From positions 1-41,740 of the forward strand of contig NZ_BAHE01000045.1 in assembly GCF_000298235.1 (NCBI RefSeq): a stretch of DNA of 41,740 nt, read 5' to 3'. Of the stretch, positions 1-7,751 are shown piece by piece. The notes under the pieces were generated by a model. It did no database searches. It was not told the DNA's origin and saw only the letters and a list, made by a program, of their open reading frames with translations. This DNA is from Gordonia namibiensis NBRC 108229. GTDB taxonomy: Bacteria; Actinomycetota; Actinomycetes; Mycobacteriales; Mycobacteriaceae. The position numbers and the translations under genes are program-made. Every line of letters begins with the position of its first letter. Within the stretch, counting starts at the first letter, position 1.

Positions 1-8
1 GGCGAGGA

Positions 9-47
9 TGTAGAAACAGTGCGGCTATAGCGCGCACAACTTCTACA
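9..47. repeat. Nested inverted repeat at window edge
   Basis: Three concentric pairs are visible. TGTAGAA (9-15) pairs with TTCTACA (41-47), GTGCG (19-23) pairs with CGCAC (33-37), and the centre GCTATAGC (24-31) is itself palindromic. The two internal gaps (ACA and AAC) are equal in length. No T-run follows on either strand, so it is not a typical intrinsic terminator. The gene to its left lies outside the window, so its role cannot be assigned. Confidence 0.5.
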
Positions 48-83
48 AAATCCCCGCGCCGGCCGGCACACCACAGACAATGA

Positions 84-117
84 GAATGCCCCGCGACCTT
101 CTGGTCACGGGGCATTC
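84..117 (-). terminator. Hairpin terminator after ABC exporter operon
   Basis: GAATGCCCCG (84-93) pairs perfectly with CGGGGCATTC (108-117). Inside, GACC (95-98) pairs with GGTC (103-106) around a TTCT loop, with one C/A mismatch between the two stems. It starts 10 bases beyond the stop codon of the leftward permease gene (128), and the leftward transcript then runs into a moderately T-rich stretch. Position and strength fit a factor-independent terminator with a poor U-tract. Confidence 0.65.
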
Positions 118-127
118 GTCGTCTCTG

Positions 128-1357
128 TCAGCGAGCGAGCTTGAGCACCTCACCCCAGCCCAGGCGGGAGCCGGTACGGAGGATCGAGCGCTGATAGATG
201 CGTGCTGCAACCCAGGTGGCGAGCGCACAGACAGCCGCCATCAGCACAAACGTGAGCACGATCTGGAGGGTGTTGGTGTCGCCGCTGGCGATCCGCATCG
301 GCATGAGCGCCGCGCTGAACGGTGGAATCCAGCTGAGGGTCTTGATGAGGGTCGAATCGAGCGCCTGCACACCGAAGATGCCGGCGTACATCACGCCCAT
401 CGCGAGAACGGTCAACGGGAACGATGCCGAGCTCAGTTCCTCCTGGCGGGACACGATCGCGCCGGTCGCAGCGTAGAGGGACGCGAAGAACAGGAAACCG
501 AGCACGAACCAGGCGATGACGGCCGCAAACATGCCGACCGCGGCTCCGGGCAGCGTGAGGATTCCGGTTGCGGTGCCGGCGATCAGTGCCGTCGCACCGA
601 GCAACACGACTTGAGTGAGAGCCACCGCACCGATGCCGATGATCTTGCCCCACAGCAGGTGCAGCGGCTTGATCGTTGCAAGCAGCAGTTCGACGACCCG
701 GGAGGTCTTCTCCTCGACGACGCCGACGGCCACCATCGTGCCGCCCATCATGATCGCCGTGATCAGCAGGATGACGCCGACCAATGCGATGACAAGCCGT
801 TCTCCCTCATCCGGGCGCGCCGGGTCGAGTTGCGTCACCGAGATGTCCACGGCGGGCAGCGACGCCGCATCGACGCCTCGTGCCGCGAGTGCGTCGTTGA
901 GGCCTACTTGCGACACCGCGGTCCGGATGGGGCCTTCGACAGCGGGGTCGGCGCTGTCCTTGCTCAGGATCACGTACGACCCGGGGGTGTCACCCGGCAC
1001 GAGTGCCGCCGCGACGTCACCGTCGGCGACCTTGGCGCGGGCCTGCTCGACGGTGTCCACAGGCTCGGTCGCGATGGACGTACCGGCGGAGTCGCCGACC
1101 GCGACGATCGATTCGGTGATCGCTGCCGGTTGGCCGACCACCGCGACCTTCTCGACGTCCTCGCCGCCGGCGAACAGGTTGATGAGGACGGCGCCGACGA
1201 TGATCACGACCATCAGCAGGGCGGTGCTGACGACGAACGAGCGGGTCTTGGCCCGTGTGGTGATCTCGCGTTCGGCGACGAGCCGGATGGCCTGCGCGGC
1301 CGAGGCCTTGGCTGATGGGGCCGGTGTCGTGGTGGGGCTGTCGTGCAGTGTGGTCAT
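128..1357 (-). CDS. ABC-2 type exporter permease
   Basis: 409 aa integral membrane subunit of an ABC exporter. One N-terminal transmembrane helix (about residues 40-65) is followed by a large, mostly hydrophilic extracytoplasmic region (about 66-215). Five or six hydrophobic helices fill the C-terminal half and end in a short basic tail. This layout is that of the NatB/YhaP-like ABC-2 permeases. The start ATG overlaps the stop of the ATPase gene by 4 bp, indicating translational coupling and a shared complex. NatB relatives have been linked to sodium or drug/peptide efflux, but the substrate cannot be told from the sequence. It is the last gene of a four-gene leftward operon. Confidence 0.88.
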   Translation of the reverse strand: MTTLHDSPTTTPAPSAKASAAQAIRLVAEREITTRAKTRSFVVSTALLMVVIIVGAVLINLFAGGEDVEKVAVVGQPAAITESIVAVGDSAGTSIATEPVDTVEQARAKVADGDVAAALVPGDTPGSYVILSKDSADPAVEGPIRTAVSQVGLNDALAARGVDAASLPAVDISVTQLDPARPDEGERLVIALVGVILLITAIMMGGTMVAVGVVEEKTSRVVELLLATIKPLHLLWGKIIGIGAVALTQVVLLGATALIAGTATGILTLPGAAVGMFAAVIAWFVLGFLFFASLYAATGAIVSRQEELSSASFPLTVLAMGVMYAGIFGVQALDSTLIKTLSWIPPFSAALMPMRIASGDTNTLQIVLTFVLMAAVCALATWVAARIYQRSILRTGSRLGWGEVLKLAR

Positions 1358-2250
1358 GCCGAAACGACCTCTCGGAACATGTCGGTGAGGGACGGGGTGG
1401 ACGTCGTGAAGCGGTGGACCGGACCGTGGTCGAGTGCTGCGGCCAGGATCTGCTGGTCATCGACCACAACCGGGTCGACGAGGAGGCGGGTGGTCTCGCC
1501 GTAGGCGGCCTCGCGGACACCGGGGAGTGCGTCGGCCCAGGCGACGTCGGCACGGGGACCGGTGACTTCGAGGGTGATGCCGTCGCGGGAACGCAGGGCC
1601 TCGACCGTGCCCAGGGCACGCATCTCGCCGCGCACGACGATGCCGACTCGGTCGCACAGTCGTTGCACCAGATCGAGCTGATGCGAGGAGAAGATGACCG
1701 GGATACCCTCCGCGGCCTTTTCTTTGAGCACATCGCTCATGACGTCGACGGCGACCGGGTCGAGGCCGGAGAACGGCTCGTCGAGCACCAGCACCCGGGG
1801 GTCGTGGACGAGCGCGGCGGCGAGCTGGACGCGCTGCTGATTGCCGAGGCTGAGGTCGGCGACGTTGTCGTCGTACCGGCTGCCGACGCCGAGGCGTTCG
1901 GTCCATCGTTCCACCGACTCCTCGGCCTCCGCAGTGTCCATGCCGTGGAGTTTCGCGAGGAAGGTGAGTTGTTCGCCGACCTTCATCTTCGGATAGAGGC
2001 CGCGTTCCTCGGGCATGTATCCGATCCGACGACGGAGGTCGAGGTCGATGGGGCGCTCGCCGAGCCGGACCACGCCGGCGTCGGCGGAGAGAACTCCGAG
2101 GATGATGCGCATGGTGGTCGACTTGCCGGCGCCGTTGCTGCCCACGAAGCCGAAGATCTCGCCGGGTTCGACGTGAAAGGTCATGTCGCGCAGCGCGACC
2201 AGATCCCCGTAGCGCTTGTGTAATCCGTCGACGATGAGTGGTGCGTTCAT
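1354..2250 (-). CDS. ABC transporter ATP-binding protein
   Basis: 298 aa nucleotide-binding subunit that powers the permease encoded directly downstream. Visible motifs are Walker A GSNGAGKST (about residues 38-46), the signature-like LSLGNQQRV (about 130-138), Walker B with VLVLDEPFSGLDP (about 155-167) and the switch histidine in FSSHQL. The C-terminal 80 residues match the accessory domain found in NatA/CcmA-type exporter ATPases. Both ends overlap neighbours by 4 bp (membrane protein upstream, permease downstream), so the subunits are probably made in fixed ratio. The assignment as an exporter ATPase is firm; the cargo is unknown. Confidence 0.92.
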   Translation of the reverse strand: MNAPLIVDGLHKRYGDLVALRDMTFHVEPGEIFGFVGSNGAGKSTTMRIILGVLSADAGVVRLGERPIDLDLRRRIGYMPEERGLYPKMKVGEQLTFLAKLHGMDTAEAEESVERWTERLGVGSRYDDNVADLSLGNQQRVQLAAALVHDPRVLVLDEPFSGLDPVAVDVMSDVLKEKAAEGIPVIFSSHQLDLVQRLCDRVGIVVRGEMRALGTVEALRSRDGITLEVTGPRADVAWADALPGVREAAYGETTRLLVDPVVVDDQQILAAALDHGPVHRFTTSTPSLTDMFREVVSA

Positions 2251-2867
2251 GAGTCACGTTCCTTTCCGCCGGTGGCGGTGTCGGAGGGTGTCTGTGGGGG
2301 TTCGATCAGGTCTTCCGGGTCGGGATCGGCCATCCACCAGGCGATCAGCATGTTGGGCACGCAGATCGCGGTTAGTACCAGGGAGATCAGCAGGATGGCG
2401 CTGCCGTAGACCCACTGGCCGGGCACCTCGTCGCGCATGCTGATCCCGACGAGGACGAAGTACGGGATGAACATCACCGCGTAGAGCACGAAGAAGCCGA
2501 AGGATCGCGCCGAATTGCGTTGGGCCAGCTGGATCTCGTCGAGCGCGGACACCGGCGCGTCGGCGATGGAGCCGGTGACGATACGCAGCGCGATCTGGAT
2601 GGTGATGACCGAGACCAGGCCGATGCCGAACGGCAGCAGGAACCATCCCGACGACCGGAAGGCCAGGAATGAGCTGGCGATGATGAAGACCAGGGCGCAC
2701 AGCAGTGTGATCACCAGTCGCCGGTATGCGCGCTGGTTACGCCACGTGGTCAGGCGATGGGCGTGCTTGGCGTTGAACTCTTCGTGTCGACGTCCCCGCC
2801 AGTTCTCGTAACGGCGCCAGACCTCGGGTTTCGCCGCCTCGGGGAACGCCGAGTTCGGGTCGTTCAT
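2247..2867 (-). CDS. Four-helix membrane protein of ABC exporter operon
   Basis: 206 aa protein of unknown function. The N-terminal 50 residues are charged and aromatic-rich (many W, R, H). Four hydrophobic segments follow, at about residues 51-70, 75-97, 122-143 and 152-175, and then an acidic, proline-rich cytoplasmic tail. There is no signal peptide and no catalytic motif that I recognise. It lies between the XRE regulator and the ABC ATPase with 4-bp overlaps on both sides. An accessory or sensing role for the exporter is a reasonable inference from position only. Confidence 0.75.
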   Translation of the reverse strand: MNDPNSAFPEAAKPEVWRRYENWRGRRHEEFNAKHAHRLTTWRNQRAYRRLVITLLCALVFIIASSFLAFRSSGWFLLPFGIGLVSVITIQIALRIVTGSIADAPVSALDEIQLAQRNSARSFGFFVLYAVMFIPYFVLVGISMRDEVPGQWVYGSAILLISLVLTAICVPNMLIAWWMADPDPEDLIEPPQTPSDTATGGKERDS

Positions 2868-3178
2868 CGGTCACCTCCGGTGTCGTTGCTGGGTGAGTCG
2901 TTCGGGGCCGGGCGCGTGTCACGCCGGTAGAGCTCGGCCGACATGGCGCCGAACGGGGTTCGGCTGAACACGGCTTCGACAGGAAGGTCGAAGACGTCGC
3001 AGATGCGGAAGGCGAGGTCGAGGCTGGGGTAGTTGTCGCCCCGCTCGAGGGCACCGACGGACTGGACGTTGATGCCGACGAGTGTCGCGAGCTCGGCCCG
3101 CGACATCTGCCGTTCCGCACGCAGGACGCCGATGCGGTTGTAGATGGGAAGCTTTTCCCCACGGCGTATTGGACTCAC
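2864..3178 (-). CDS. XRE-family (Cro/C1) HTH regulator
   Basis: 104 aa from the GTG at 3178. A helix-turn-helix domain covers about residues 15-70; the region beginning YNRIGVLRAERQMSRAEL with the recognition segment NVQSVGALERGDNYPS is typical of the small XRE regulators that precede ABC exporter genes. The frame stays open to a TTG at 3214, but that TTG lies inside a TTGACA box (3214-3209), so the extension would run through the promoter. The GTG has no clear ribosome-binding site, so a leaderless or near-leaderless transcript is possible. It is the first gene of the operon and probably regulates it. Confidence 0.82.
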   Translation of the reverse strand: MSPIRRGEKLPIYNRIGVLRAERQMSRAELATLVGINVQSVGALERGDNYPSLDLAFRICDVFDLPVEAVFSRTPFGAMSAELYRRDTRPAPNDSPSNDTGGDR

Positions 3179-3185
3179 GCCACCA

Positions 3186-3214
3186 AGTGTTGGGAAAACA
3201 CAACAATCTGTCAA
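3186..3214 (-). promoter_or_regulatory. Promoter with overlapping dyad for XRE/ABC operon
   Basis: Reading leftward, a consensus -35 TTGACA (3214-3209) is followed after 17 bp by AACACT (3191-3186), a weak -10. This would start the transcript about at the GTG at 3178. The spacer and -10 contain TGTTG-N8-CAACA (3188-3205) and the alternative GTGTT-N5-AACAC (3187-3201), dyads well placed for repression by the XRE protein. The stretch is clearly more AT-rich than its surroundings. Confidence 0.55.
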
Positions 3215-3257
3215 TCCCCAATAACACCGACGGCCGCACCGTCGTGGTGGTGATGGG

Positions 3258-4433
3258 TCAGTGAGAGGCGACTTCCAGGAGGTCGGCAGCCACTCTCGCG
3301 GCTTCCCGGCCGGCTCGGTTGGCCCCGATCGTCGACGCCGACGGGCCGTACCCGATCAGCTGGATACGGGGATCGGCCTCGACGACCGTTGCGAGGCGAC
3401 CGGTCATGGTGATGCCGCCACCCGGTGCGCGCAGCCGCAGCGGCGCCAGGTGATCGAGTGAACTGCGGAAGCCGGTGTTCCAGAAGATGACGTCCAGGTC
3501 CAGATGCTCGCCACCCGCGGGGCCGCAGTCCCAACAGACGCCGGTCTCGGTGATGCGGGTGAACATCGGGCGCCACGACAGGATGCCGTCGCGCTGGGCC
3601 GCGGCGATCGCAGGTGTCAGGGCGAGGCCGGTCACCGAGACAACCGACGTCGGGGGCAGTCCCGCGCGGACACGGCGCTCGACGCGTGCGACGGCCTCTC
3701 GTCCCTGCTCGGGCGTGAACGGTTCGGTGCTGAAGACCGGTTCGCGTCGCGAGCACCAGAACGTCTCGACGCCGGGCGCTTCGCGGGCGATCTCGATGAG
3801 CAGCTGAATCGCCGAGATCCCGGCACCCACCACGAGGACCCGCTTGCCGGCGAACTCCGCCGGGGACGTGTAGTCGTGCGTGTGCAGCTGGCGCCCTCGG
3901 AAGTCGGCGGCGCCGGGGATGTGCGGGATGAACGGCCGGTCCCACGTGCCGGTGGCGTTGATGATGACGTTCGTGGTCAGGTTGCGGCCGTCGGCCAGCT
4001 CGACACCGAACCCCTCGCCCTCCCGTCGGACCGCCCGAACGTGTACCGGCCGATGGACGTTCAGGCCGAACTTCTCCTCGTAGCGGCCGAAGTACTCGGG
4101 GACCGCGGTGGCCGCGGGTAGCTGGTCGCAGTCGAGGCCGAGCGCTTCGACGATGCCCCACCCGGGGAGGTCGTGCACCCGATTGGCGGTGGCGAGGGTC
4201 AGCGTCGGCCAGCGGAACTGCCAGGCGCCGCCGGGGCCGGGCGCGTGGTCGAGCATCTGATACCGGTCGCCGAGGCCGAAGCGGTGCAGGAAGTAGGCCG
4301 ACGACAGGGCTGCCTGCCCGCCGCCGATGATCAGGACGTCCGAGTGGGCCTCGACGTCGACCGCGTCCGAGTCGGTCCCGTCGACTTGGAGGGCGCTGCC
4401 CGGTGCGGTGCTGCTCGGCGTGGTGTTCGGCAC
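3258..4433 (-). CDS. Flavin-containing monooxygenase-like oxidoreductase
   Basis: 391 aa, GTG start with AGGGTGG upstream. Two dinucleotide-binding motifs are present: GGGQAA (residues 37-42, FAD site) and GAGISA (203-208, NADPH site). Between them is F-R-G-R-Q-L-H-T-H-D-Y (178-188), which fits the FxGxxxHxxx(Y/F/W) fingerprint of class B flavin monooxygenases. These enzymes insert one oxygen atom into carbonyl, sulfur or nitrogen compounds. The protein is shorter than Baeyer-Villiger enzymes (about 500 aa) and closer to the CzcO/YpaI-like soluble group. It lies 79 bp upstream of the XRE gene on the same strand and is divergent from echA6. The substrate is unknown. Confidence 0.85.
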   Translation of the reverse strand: MPNTTPSSTAPGSALQVDGTDSDAVDVEAHSDVLIIGGGQAALSSAYFLHRFGLGDRYQMLDHAPGPGGAWQFRWPTLTLATANRVHDLPGWGIVEALGLDCDQLPAATAVPEYFGRYEEKFGLNVHRPVHVRAVRREGEGFGVELADGRNLTTNVIINATGTWDRPFIPHIPGAADFRGRQLHTHDYTSPAEFAGKRVLVVGAGISAIQLLIEIAREAPGVETFWCSRREPVFSTEPFTPEQGREAVARVERRVRAGLPPTSVVSVTGLALTPAIAAAQRDGILSWRPMFTRITETGVCWDCGPAGGEHLDLDVIFWNTGFRSSLDHLAPLRLRAPGGGITMTGRLATVVEADPRIQLIGYGPSASTIGANRAGREAARVAADLLEVASH

Positions 4434-4473
4434 CTCACCACCCTGTCACGACTCGGCCCGACAGTGTCATCGG

Positions 4474-4479
4474 TAGGCT
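4474..4479 (+). promoter_or_regulatory. -10 element TAGGCT for echA6 (leaderless type)
   Basis: TAGGCT matches the actinobacterial TANNNT -10 and ends 8 nt before the echA6 ATG (4488). The gap contains no Shine-Dalgarno-like sequence, so transcription probably starts at or next to the start codon. Confidence 0.6.
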
Positions 4480-4487
4480 TGGCCCCC

Positions 4488-5219
4488 ATGATCCACTCCA
4501 CCACCGACGGCGCCGTTGTCACCATCGAGCTCGATCGGGTCGACAAGCGCAACGCCCTCAACGAGGAGATGCTGAGCGGGCTGGCCGATGCCTTCGATGC
4601 CGCGACCGAGGCCGGTGCGCGGGCCATCGTGATAACCGGGCGCGGACCGGTGTTCAGTGCGGGGGCCGACCTGTCCGGCCCGGTCTACGACCCCGGCTTC
4701 CTCGACAAGCTCGTATCCACGCTGCACCGCATCGAGTCGACGCCGGTTCCGGTCATCGCCGCTCTCAACGGTTCCGCGATCGGCGGTGGCCTCCAGCTGG
4801 CGATGGCCGCCGACCTCCGCGTGATGGCACCCGATGCAATAGCTGCGATCCCGGCCGCCAAACTCGGTGTCGCCGTGGACGAGTGGACCATCCGTCGGCT
4901 CGTCTCACTGGTCGGTGCCGGACAGGCGCGCGGCATGCTCATCGGTTGTGACCCGCTGAACGCCGACCGTGCCCACACCCTCGGATTCGCCAACCGCATC
5001 GGCGATCTCGCCGACGCCCAGCACTGGGCGGCCACCATCGCCGACCTCGCGCCGCTCACTCTGCAGCACTACAAGCTGGTCCTCAACGGCGACGGCGCCC
5101 GCGACACCGCACCCGAGGACCGGGTCGCCGCGATGGTGCGCGCCTGGCAGAGCGACGACATGGCCGAGGGGCGCGCCGCGCGCAACGAGAAGCGGCCGCC
5201 GAAGTTCGTCGGGCACTGA
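4488..5219 (+). CDS. echA6: EchA6-like non-catalytic enoyl-CoA hydratase family protein
   Basis: 243 aa crotonase-fold protein, the same length as M. tuberculosis EchA6 (Rv0905) as I recall it. The C-terminal segment KRPPKF and the middle part (GLQLAM, DLRVMAPDA, KxGxAxDxWxIRRL, SLVG) match what I remember of EchA6. The oxyanion-hole loop GGG (about 99-101) is kept, but the two catalytic glutamates of true hydratases (rat E144 and E164) align with Q103 and A123. EchA6 binds long-chain acyl-CoA and passes it to FAS-II for mycolic acid synthesis rather than hydrating it; the same role is inferred here. The frame is open further upstream, but MIHSTT is chosen because of the -10 element 8 nt before it. 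Confidence 0.9.
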   Translation: MIHSTTDGAVVTIELDRVDKRNALNEEMLSGLADAFDAATEAGARAIVITGRGPVFSAGADLSGPVYDPGFLDKLVSTLHRIESTPVPVIAALNGSAIGGGLQLAMAADLRVMAPDAIAAIPAAKLGVAVDEWTIRRLVSLVGAGQARGMLIGCDPLNADRAHTLGFANRIGDLADAQHWAATIADLAPLTLQHYKLVLNGDGARDTAPEDRVAAMVRAWQSDDMAEGRAARNEKRPPKFVGH

Positions 5220-5237
5220 CACACGCACTCGGCCGGT

Positions 5238-6347
5238 TCAGCGCCGGTGGATGGGCCCGGTGCCCTGGTGCAGCGGGACGGCCTGGGCGCCATGCCTTTC
5301 CGCGATGAGTTGGGCCGCGATCGCAACGGCGACCTCGGCCGGTGTGTGACCGCCGAGATCGAGTCCCAAGGGTGAACGCAGACGCGACAGCTGTGTCTCG
5401 TCGACGCCCTCCGCGCGGAGGCGTTCGTCGCGATCCGCCGCGGTCCGGCGTGACCCGAGTGCGCCGACGAAACCGAAGGTCGGTGACTGCAGGGCGGTGC
5501 GGAGTGTCGGAACGTCGAACTTGGTGTCGTGGGTCATCACGCACAGCGCTGTGGTCGAGCGGATCTGCCGGTCCCGGATCTGTTCGGCGAGATAGCGATC
5601 GGGCCAGCCGACGATCACCTCGTCGGCGTCGGGGAAGCGTTCTGGTGTCGCGAACACGGGCCGCGCGTCGACGACGGTCACCCGCATCCCGAGCGTCGAA
5701 CCCAGCGAACTGAGTGCGCGTACGAAGTCGTTGGCGCCCACCAGGATCAGACGCGCCGGCGGGGCGAAGGTCTGCACGAAGGTGCGTGGCCGGTCCTCGG
5801 TCGGCGCAGCGGGATCGGTGGCCTCGCAGTCGTCGACGCCGATCACGCCGGTGCGACCGGTCTCGAGCATGTCGGCGACGTCGTGGTCGAGCCGTCGCCA
5901 CGGCGGCCGGGAGGTCTCGGTCGCGACGTACCAGTCCGGGTGGGCGTTCAGCGTCGTGGCGACGGCGATCGGTTCATCGTCCGCGAGTGCGTCGGCGAGG
6001 CGTCGGAGTTGCCCCAGTCGTTCCGGCGTGGGTTCGATCCGTTCGACGACGACGTCGATCTGGCCGCCGCAGGTGAGGCCGGGCGCGGGATCACGAGCGT
6101 CCTCGATGCCGAACTGCTCGACGACGGCGAGCCCGTCCTCGAGCACCTGCTGCGCAGTGTGGACCAGGGCCGATTCGACGCACCCGCCGGAGACCGAGCC
6201 GATCACGGTGTCGTCCTGCGTGACGACCATCGACGCCCCGACCTCGCGCGGTGCCGACCCGGACGTCGAGATGACCCGACACAGCGCCACGGGACGTGCG
6301 TCGGCGCCGTCGAGGACGGCGAGCAGGTCGGGCAGGATGTCGCGCAT
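5238..6347 (-). CDS. XdhC/CoxI family protein (molybdoenzyme maturation)
   Basis: 369 aa. The N-terminal XdhC_CoxI domain shows the GSAPREVGASM and GSVSGGCVESAL segments (about residues 30-60). A C-terminal Rossmann-like domain follows (from about residue 190, LILVGANDF), with the conserved THDTKFD and FVGALGSRRT segments. XdhC proteins bind molybdenum cofactor and help its sulfuration and insertion into xanthine dehydrogenase-type enzymes. No molybdenum hydroxylase gene lies in this window, so the client enzyme must be elsewhere. The gene converges on echA6 with an 18-bp gap and starts 81 bp beyond the end of the FAD oxidase gene on the same strand. Confidence 0.88.
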   Translation of the reverse strand: MRDILPDLLAVLDGADARPVALCRVISTSGSAPREVGASMVVTQDDTVIGSVSGGCVESALVHTAQQVLEDGLAVVEQFGIEDARDPAPGLTCGGQIDVVVERIEPTPERLGQLRRLADALADDEPIAVATTLNAHPDWYVATETSRPPWRRLDHDVADMLETGRTGVIGVDDCEATDPAAPTEDRPRTFVQTFAPPARLILVGANDFVRALSSLGSTLGMRVTVVDARPVFATPERFPDADEVIVGWPDRYLAEQIRDRQIRSTTALCVMTHDTKFDVPTLRTALQSPTFGFVGALGSRRTAADRDERLRAEGVDETQLSRLRSPLGLDLGGHTPAEVAVAIAAQLIAERHGAQAVPLHQGTGPIHRR

Positions 6348-6428
6348 GCACTCCAGTTGACCAGATGGCGCCCGGCCGGGCCAGATGGGCTGGTGGCGGC
6401 GACGCCGACACCTGTGCAGAGGTGCCTG

Positions 6429-7751
6429 CTAGTCGCCCAGCACCCGCCGCAGGTAGTCGTTCGCGAACACGCGCGACGGGTCGAACCGGTCTCGCACCGC
6501 GCGGAACTCGTCGAAGCGCGGGTAGACGCTGCGCAGGTACTCCGCGTCGCGGGTGTGCATCTTGCCCCAATGGGGGCGTCCGCCGAAACCGGTGAGGATC
6601 GCTTCGACGTCGGCGAAGTACGCGGCGGATTCGGCCGGGTCGTCGCGGTGGTAGCGGTGGACGGCGATGTAGCCGCTGCGCCGTCCGGTGGCGGTGGAGA
6701 GCATCAGGTCGTCGGCCGCGGCGGCACGTACCTCGATGGGGAAGCTGACCCGGTACTTGCGGCGGTCCAGCAGCGCGCGGATCTCGCTCAGAGCCGCCGG
6801 GACGTCCTCGAGGGGGATCGAGTACTCCATCTCGCGGAAGCGCACATCACGGTCGGAGACGAAGATCTTGGTCGACGTGTCGGTGAGTTCGCGGGACGAC
6901 AGGCTGCGGCCGGCAACCTGGTTGATGGCGGGGATCAGGCGCGGCGCGCGGACCCCGACCTCGCACAGCACGCGAAAGACCTTGTTGCTCAACAGCTCGT
7001 CGTCGACGTACCGGCGGAACCGCGACGGTCCGGTGATCGGCGCATCCGTCCCGAGCCGAGTGTTGGTCTTCACGAGTGCGCAATTGGTGTGTGGGAAAAG
7101 GTAGAACTCGTGATGGTCCGACGAGACGACACGGTCGAGGAACCCGGCGATCGCATCGTCCGCGGTGGCCGGGCCCTCGGCGGCATGCAGCCGGAAGTTG
7201 TCGACGCAGTCGAGCGTGATCTCGACGACGACCCCGAGTGCGCCGAGACCCAGGGCGGCAGCGCGGAGTTCGGGATCCTCGGGACCGATGGTCACGATCT
7301 CGCTCTTGCCGTTCACGAGTGTGACGCCCGCGACCTGCGTGCTGATGCCGCCGAACGCCAGTCCGGTGCCGTGGGTTCCGGTGGAGGTCGCGCCTGCGAT
7401 GGTCTGCCGGTCGACGTCACCGAGGTTGGCCATCGCGAGACCCCGCGGTGCCAGGAGCGCGGGGATCTCGTGCAGGTGGGTGCCCGCGTGCAGCGTCACG
7501 CGGTGGCCGTCGGCGCCGGCCAAGCCGCGCAGACCGGACAGTTCGAGCTGGACGTCGTCGGCGACGGCGATGGGGGAGAAGCTGTGTCCGGCGCCGACGG
7601 TCTTGACCGTGCCGCCCCGCTCGGCGGTCTCCCGCACGATGTCGGCGATGGCGCCCACACTAGTCGGACGGAGCACGCGGCTCGGTGTGCACGACGCGGT
7701 GCCACCCCAGTTGCGCCAGCTGTGCCCGGCAGTGGTCGACGTCCCGCTCAC
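6429..7751 (-). CDS. Aldonolactone oxidase-like FAD enzyme (VAO family)
   Basis: 440 aa from a GTG at 7751 whose GTGA overlaps the stop of the PLP gene. The N-terminal FAD-binding domain carries AGHSFSP (H56 in the position of the histidyl-FAD residue of aldonolactone oxidases). The C-terminal domain ends with the PHWGKMH and FANDYLRRVLG segments typical of D-arabinono-1,4-lactone/L-gulonolactone oxidases. Such enzymes oxidise sugar lactones or polyols, using oxygen or another acceptor. The frame remains open far upstream, but that region is antisense-like shadow of the PLP gene. The actual substrate is not evident and could be unrelated to vitamin C-type lactones. Confidence 0.88.
   Translation of the reverse strand: MSGTSTTAGHSWRNWGGTASCTPSRVLRPTSVGAIADIVRETAERGGTVKTVGAGHSFSPIAVADDVQLELSGLRGLAGADGHRVTLHAGTHLHEIPALLAPRGLAMANLGDVDRQTIAGATSTGTHGTGLAFGGISTQVAGVTLVNGKSEIVTIGPEDPELRAAALGLGALGVVVEITLDCVDNFRLHAAEGPATADDAIAGFLDRVVSSDHHEFYLFPHTNCALVKTNTRLGTDAPITGPSRFRRYVDDELLSNKVFRVLCEVGVRAPRLIPAINQVAGRSLSSRELTDTSTKIFVSDRDVRFREMEYSIPLEDVPAALSEIRALLDRRKYRVSFPIEVRAAAADDLMLSTATGRRSGYIAVHRYHRDDPAESAAYFADVEAILTGFGGRPHWGKMHTRDAEYLRSVYPRFDEFRAVRDRFDPSRVFANDYLRRVLGD

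Noticed and set aside
3179..3214. N-terminal extension of the XRE regulator from TTG 3214
   Set aside because: The extension (MTDCCVFPTLGG) would be encoded by the promoter and dyad; GTG 3178 leaves the full HTH domain intact.
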